Source: Acidobacteriota bacterium (GTDB lineage Bacteria > Acidobacteriota > Blastocatellia > RBC074). Taken from it: a stretch of 9,398 nucleotides of DNA. The position numbers and the translations under genes are program-made. The DNA lies in assembly GCA_017991275.1 (NCBI GenBank), contig JAGNMH010000151.1:1-9398 (forward strand). The letters are read 5' to 3'. The stretch's first letter is position 1; every line of letters starts with the position of its first letter. This document shows, piece by piece, positions 6,720-9,398 of the stretch. The notes under the pieces are model-generated. The model was not told the origin of the DNA. It ran no database searches and saw only the letters and a list, made by a program, of their open reading frames with translations.

Positions 6720-6841
6720 TCGAGCGCGGCTTGCGTCAAAATTCGATCTGGCCAAGAATGCACCTGCCACCCCAGCAAATGGGTCAGCCATTCACGTTGA
6801 CCTCAACAATTCCAACTCACCAAATTTCCAGGAGGAAAATT

Positions 6842-7222
6842 ATGAAGCGAATGTTTGCTGTTTTCTGTTTTGTTGTGGCCTTGTCGTCGTTTGCTCTGGC
6901 TCAGAGCGGCGAAATGATGAAGTCAGAAAAGAAACCTGCGAAGAAGGCCGAAGCCGCCGCGCCAAAGAATGACGGCGAAATCCAAAAGTGCATTGCGGAC
7001 AAGCTGGCCAAGTCAGAAAAACTTAGCACGCAAGGTTTCAGCGCAACGGTCAGTGGAGGCGAAGCCACGCTGATCGGCAAGGCGAACAACGCAGGAAGCA
7101 AAGGTGCGGCAACCAAAATCGCCAAAAGCTGTGGAGCGACGAAAGTAACGAATAACATCACGTCTCCGCCGGTTTCCAGGAAAAAATCCGGCGATGAAAA
7201 GCCCGCCGAAAAGAAAGGCTGA
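6842..7222 (+). CDS. Small exported BON-domain protein
   Basis: A 126-residue precursor with a clear signal peptide (KR at residues 2-3, hydrophobic 5-18, FALA then Q), likely cut after Ala20, placing it in the periplasm. Residues 27-42 are a Lys/Ala/Glu-rich linker. Residues about 44-107 form one BON (OsmY/nodulation) domain: DGEIQKCIADKLAKSE, then ATVSGGEATLIGKA, then KGAATKIAKSCGATKVTNNI. BON domains are thought to bind phospholipid surfaces or other envelope partners; the role here is unknown. Two cysteines, Cys50 and Cys97, fall at places in the fold where a disulfide is plausible in the periplasm. The tail (112-126) is Lys-rich. The start is firm: AGGAGG six bases before ATG 6842. It is a stand-alone gene, closed by a hairpin at 7246-7285. 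Confidence 0.82.
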   Translation: MKRMFAVFCFVVALSSFALAQSGEMMKSEKKPAKKAEAAAPKNDGEIQKCIADKLAKSEKLSTQGFSATVSGGEATLIGKANNAGSKGAATKIAKSCGATKVTNNITSPPVSRKKSGDEKPAEKKG

Positions 7223-7245
7223 GGTCGTCAATCACCTGAACCAGC

Positions 7246-7289
7246 GCAAAGGCGTTGTTGCCAGCAAGGGCTTCAACGCCTTTGCCTTT
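7246..7289 (+). terminator. Terminator-like hairpin after the BON gene
   Basis: A perfect 12-bp stem (GCAAAGGCGTTG at 7246-7257, complement at 7274-7285) with a 16-base loop, followed by CTTTTG. The T-run is short, so termination may be partial, but it separates the BON gene from the efp promoter that begins at 7299. Confidence 0.55.
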
Positions 7290-7298
7290 TGCCTTAGC

Positions 7299-7327
7299 TT
7301 GACCGGTCTGTAGTCGTTGGCTATCCT
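7299..7327 (+). promoter_or_regulatory. Sigma-70 type promoter for efp
   Basis: TTGACC (7299-7304, five of six) and TATCCT (7322-7327, four of six) are separated by exactly 17 bp. The expected transcription start near 7334 gives a leader of about 48 bases to the ATG at 7382. Confidence 0.6.
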
Positions 7328-7381
7328 CTCGCCTTTTCAAACAGGCATATATTGATTTTTAGCATTGAAGGAGAGTTTCCA

Positions 7382-7945
7382 ATGGGTATTTCAGCAACAC
7401 AGATTCGCAAAGGCATGGTCATTTTGCACAATGGCGTGCTGCATCGCATCGTAGAGTTTCACCACCACACGCCCGGCAATTTGCGCGCAATGGTTCAGAG
7501 CAAAATGCGCAACCTGAAAACGGGGTCAACCACGGAGCACCGTTTCCGTTCCAACGAAGACGTTGAGCGTGTTGTGCTGGACGACCAGGAAATGACCTAC
7601 TTGTACAACGACGGCGCGACTTATTACTTCATGAACACTGACACTTACGAACAGGTGGAATTGAGAGCCGACGACCTGGGCGATATGGCCGGTTATCTGT
7701 TGCCCGAAACGATCATTAACGTTCAGTTTTACGAAGGCTCGCCAGTCGGCATTGATATTCCAGCCACAGTCGAACTGACAGTCGTCGAAACCGAACCGGA
7801 AGTGAAAGGCGCCACAGTCAGCAACGTAGGGAAACCGGCCAAACTGGACACGGGCATCACGATACAGGTTCCGGCCTTCATCAAAGAAGGCGACAAAATT
7901 CGCGTGGACACCAACGAAGGCCGTTATATGGAACGCGCAAAATAG
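7382..7945 (+). CDS. efp: Translation elongation factor P
   Basis: EF-P binds between the ribosomal P and E sites and rescues ribosomes stalled on consecutive prolines. At 187 residues it has the standard length: an N-terminal KOW-like domain (about 1-64) and two OB-fold domains. The C-terminal signature is intact, with GITIQVPAFIKEGDKIRVDT and RYMERAK at the end. The start is ATG 7382 with AAGGAG eight bases upstream. The tip loop of domain I reads HHTPGNLRAM; alignment to E. coli VKPGKGQAF puts Asn33 at the position of the lysine that is beta-lysylated there, so the EpmA, EarP or aminopentanol-type modification at that residue is not expected. A promoter lies upstream and a palindromic element immediately follows the stop, before waaA. 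Confidence 0.96.
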   Translation: MGISATQIRKGMVILHNGVLHRIVEFHHHTPGNLRAMVQSKMRNLKTGSTTEHRFRSNEDVERVVLDDQEMTYLYNDGATYYFMNTDTYEQVELRADDLGDMAGYLLPETIINVQFYEGSPVGIDIPATVELTVVETEPEVKGATVSNVGKPAKLDTGITIQVPAFIKEGDKIRVDTNEGRYMERAK

Positions 7946-7946
7946 T

Positions 7947-8021
7947 TGTTTGTAGTCCCGCCTTCAGGCGGAACCCGGACGGCGGCAAAGCCGCTTCCGC
8001 CTGAAGGCGGGACTACGAACA
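7947..8021. repeat. Long palindromic intergenic element (REP-like) between efp and waaA
   Basis: Arms 7952-7973 and 7995-8016 are perfect 22-bp reverse complements; with one G-U pair the stem extends to 7947-7973/7995-8021. Each arm contains a smaller palindrome, CCGCC-TTCA-GGCGG, and the 21-base centre contains GCGGC-AAA-GCCGC, so three hairpins are nested in one. Its translation yields the FVVPPSGG/PPEGG text that I remember as a recurrent spurious ORF in Acidobacteria and Planctomycetes annotations, so it is probably a dispersed repeat. It starts two bases after the efp stop and could stabilise or end the efp transcript. Confidence 0.75.
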
Positions 8022-8033
8022 TTCAATCCCGCC

Positions 8034-9329
8034 ATGCAGCTTCTTTACAGCCTGATTTACACGCTGGCCTTTTTTGCGCTCCTGCCTTACTTCGCTTATC
8101 AAGCCGTCTTCAATCGAAAATATCTTGGCAATTTGAAAGGACGATTGTGGCTGTCGCCATTGGCTGCGGATTCGCGTCCGGCGATTTGGCTGCACGCGGT
8201 TTCGGTCGGAGAAACTCTGGCGGCGAAACCTTTGATTGCCGCTTTGCGCCAGCGATTCCCGAATTATAGGTTGGTGGTTTCGACTACGACGATGACCGGG
8301 CAAGTCGTCGCTCGGCAGCAAATCACCGAAGCCAACGAGGTTTGTTACTTTCCGTTTGACTGGAAATTCACCGTTCGTCGCGCGCTGAATGCTGTTCAAC
8401 CCGAAGTCGTGATTCTGATGGAATCGGAATTGTGGCTGAATTTTCTGGACGAATGCCGCAACAGGCAAATCCCGACAGTTGTCGTCAACGGCAGAATTTC
8501 TGACCGTTCATTTCCGCGTTCGCAAAAGTTCGGCTTTTTCATTCGCAGGCTTTACGGATTAGTGGCACGCTTTCTGATGCAAGGGCAGCTTGATGCCGAA
8601 CGCGCAGTTGAGCTTGGCGCGCCTGCCGAACGTGTCACTGTCAGCGGAAATCTGAAATATGACATCGCCGATTCCAGCCAATCGCCGAAGTTGGCCGAAA
8701 CCGCCGAGCGGTTGGACGAACTCTTTGCGTTCAACCAGTCGGCGCTGATTGTTGCGGGCAGCACCAGCGAAGGCGAAGAGCAGGCGTTACTGGCTGCGTG
8801 CGCCGGACTGAGCGGAACCAGATTGTTGATTGCTCCGCGCCATCCTGAACGTTTCAACGCAGTTGCCGCATTGCTGGAATCTTCAGGCGTGAAGTTTTCG
8901 CGGCGGTCTTCATCATCGCTGGCTGACGAATCAGCCCAAACCGCCGAAGTCATTTTGCTGGATTCCATCGGAGAACTGGCGGCGGTCTATCGTTTTGCTT
9001 CGGTGGTGTTTGTCGGTGGGAGTCTGGTTTCGGTTGGAGGCCACAACATTCTGGAAGCTGCGTTGTTTTCCAAACCGATCATCGTTGGCCCGCACATGCA
9101 AAACTTCCGCGAAATCGCTGCTGAGTTTTTGCGGCGCGATGCGTTGATTCAACTGCAATCAACCGATGCCAACGAACAGGTTCGTGAACTCAGCCGAACG
9201 TTTGCCGAACTGCTCAACGATCAAAGCCGCGCTGAGGAACTCGGCGCGAATGCTCGCCAGGCCATTGAAGACAATCGCGGAGCGACAGCGCGAACAGTTG
9301 ATGCGATTGCTGAGTTGCTGAAAAACTGA
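8034..9329 (+). CDS. waaA: 3-deoxy-D-manno-octulosonic acid (Kdo) transferase, GT30
   Basis: Transfers Kdo from CMP-Kdo to the lipid A precursor at the inner face of the cytoplasmic membrane, joining lipid A to the LPS core. At 431 residues it matches the usual length. An N-terminal hydrophobic anchor (about 5-25) is followed by the first Rossmann domain with WLHAVSVGET, carrying the catalytic base Glu60, then VSTTTMTGQ, CYFPFDW, MESELWLN and VNGRISDRS. SGNLKYD and AGSTSEGEE lead into the CMP-Kdo-binding domain with APRHPERF, DSIGELAAVYRFA, FVGGSLVSVGGHNILEAA and GPHMQNF. All GT30 motifs seem intact. Whether it adds one or two Kdo residues cannot be told from sequence. ATG 8034 gives the normal N-terminus, though no clear Shine-Dalgarno precedes it. 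The palindrome ends 12 bp upstream. The gene is also known as kdtA. Confidence 0.96.
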   Translation: MQLLYSLIYTLAFFALLPYFAYQAVFNRKYLGNLKGRLWLSPLAADSRPAIWLHAVSVGETLAAKPLIAALRQRFPNYRLVVSTTTMTGQVVARQQITEANEVCYFPFDWKFTVRRALNAVQPEVVILMESELWLNFLDECRNRQIPTVVVNGRISDRSFPRSQKFGFFIRRLYGLVARFLMQGQLDAERAVELGAPAERVTVSGNLKYDIADSSQSPKLAETAERLDELFAFNQSALIVAGSTSEGEEQALLAACAGLSGTRLLIAPRHPERFNAVAALLESSGVKFSRRSSSSLADESAQTAEVILLDSIGELAAVYRFASVVFVGGSLVSVGGHNILEAALFSKPIIVGPHMQNFREIAAEFLRRDALIQLQSTDANEQVRELSRTFAELLNDQSRAEELGANARQAIEDNRGATARTVDAIAELLKN

Positions 9330-9343
9330 AGACAGAAATTAAC

Positions 9344-9371
9344 CATTCGCCATTCGCCATTACCCATTAAT
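9344..9371. repeat. Heptamer tandem repeat after waaA
   Basis: Four 7-base units follow the waaA stop: CATTCGC, CATTCGC, CATTACC, CATTAAT. The first two are identical and the rest diverge. It resembles the short tandemly repeated heptamers known from intergenic regions of some bacteria, especially cyanobacteria. The remaining 27 bases to the window edge show nothing I can assign. Confidence 0.5.
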
Positions 9372-9398
9372 CAAGCGGGTAGAAAGGTCTTTACCCTG

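Noticed and set aside
6648..6791. In-frame upstream extension of the Rieske gene to ATG 6791
   Set aside because: The extension crosses a good promoter for the same gene, adds 48 residues with no family resemblance, and overlaps the divergent gene's leader.
6659..6841. In-frame upstream extension of the BON gene to 6659
   Set aside because: AGGAGG six bases before ATG 6842 and the signal peptide starting exactly there fix the start.
7946..8269. Open frame of 107 codons starting MFVVPPSGG
   Set aside because: It begins in the palindromic repeat and then runs out of frame through the 5' part of waaA; the VPPSGG text is a translation of the repeat.
1..9398. tRNA, rRNA, CRISPR array, transposase or phage genes
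   Set aside because: None was seen on either strand; the repeats found are single palindromes or one short heptamer array, without CRISPR-like spacing or terminal repeats around a coding region.

Overview
The window looks like a chromosomal segment of a moderately GC-rich Gram-negative bacterium. The Kdo transferase shows that an LPS-type outer membrane is made. The fused AroD-AroE enzyme, the S9 peptidase with a Gly-rich insert, the PGNLR-type EF-P and the '(F)VVPPSGG'-encoding intergenic palindrome together suggest Acidobacteriota, perhaps class Blastocatellia. That placement is inference from pattern memory, not from a marker gene.

Layout. Bases 1-1337 (minus) hold the N-terminal 445 residues of an exported prolyl-oligopeptidase-family peptidase that runs off the left edge. 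After a gene-free stretch with an inverted repeat and a good sigma-70 promoter comes a plus-strand pair 17 bp apart: a bifunctional 3-dehydroquinate dehydratase/shikimate dehydrogenase (1628-3166) and an NtrC-family, NtrX-like sigma-54 response regulator (3184-4530). Quinolinate synthase NadA (4686-5825) follows, preceded by two palindromic GTGT-N7-ACAC sites that overlap its probable promoter. A 19-bp perfect inverted repeat separates nadA from two convergent minus-strand genes: a NirD-like Rieske ferredoxin (6327-6647) and a four-helix membrane protein (5931-6323), with its own promoter at 6691-6719. Divergent from these is a small exported BON-domain protein (6842-7222) ending at a terminator-like hairpin. 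Then come efp (7382-7945) with a clear promoter, a 27-bp palindromic element, and waaA (8034-9329). The right edge carries a short heptamer tandem repeat.

How the genes work together. Most are housekeeping genes for unrelated pathways: aromatic amino acid precursors, NAD synthesis, translation and lipid A-core assembly. No phage, transposase, toxin, CRISPR, tRNA or rRNA gene is visible, and I see no undescribed multi-gene system. The points most worth following are the candidate nadA operator pair, the EF-P tip loop with Asn in place of the usual Lys/Arg, the orphan Rieske-membrane protein pair, and three or four kinds of intergenic palindromes that are probably dispersed repeats.
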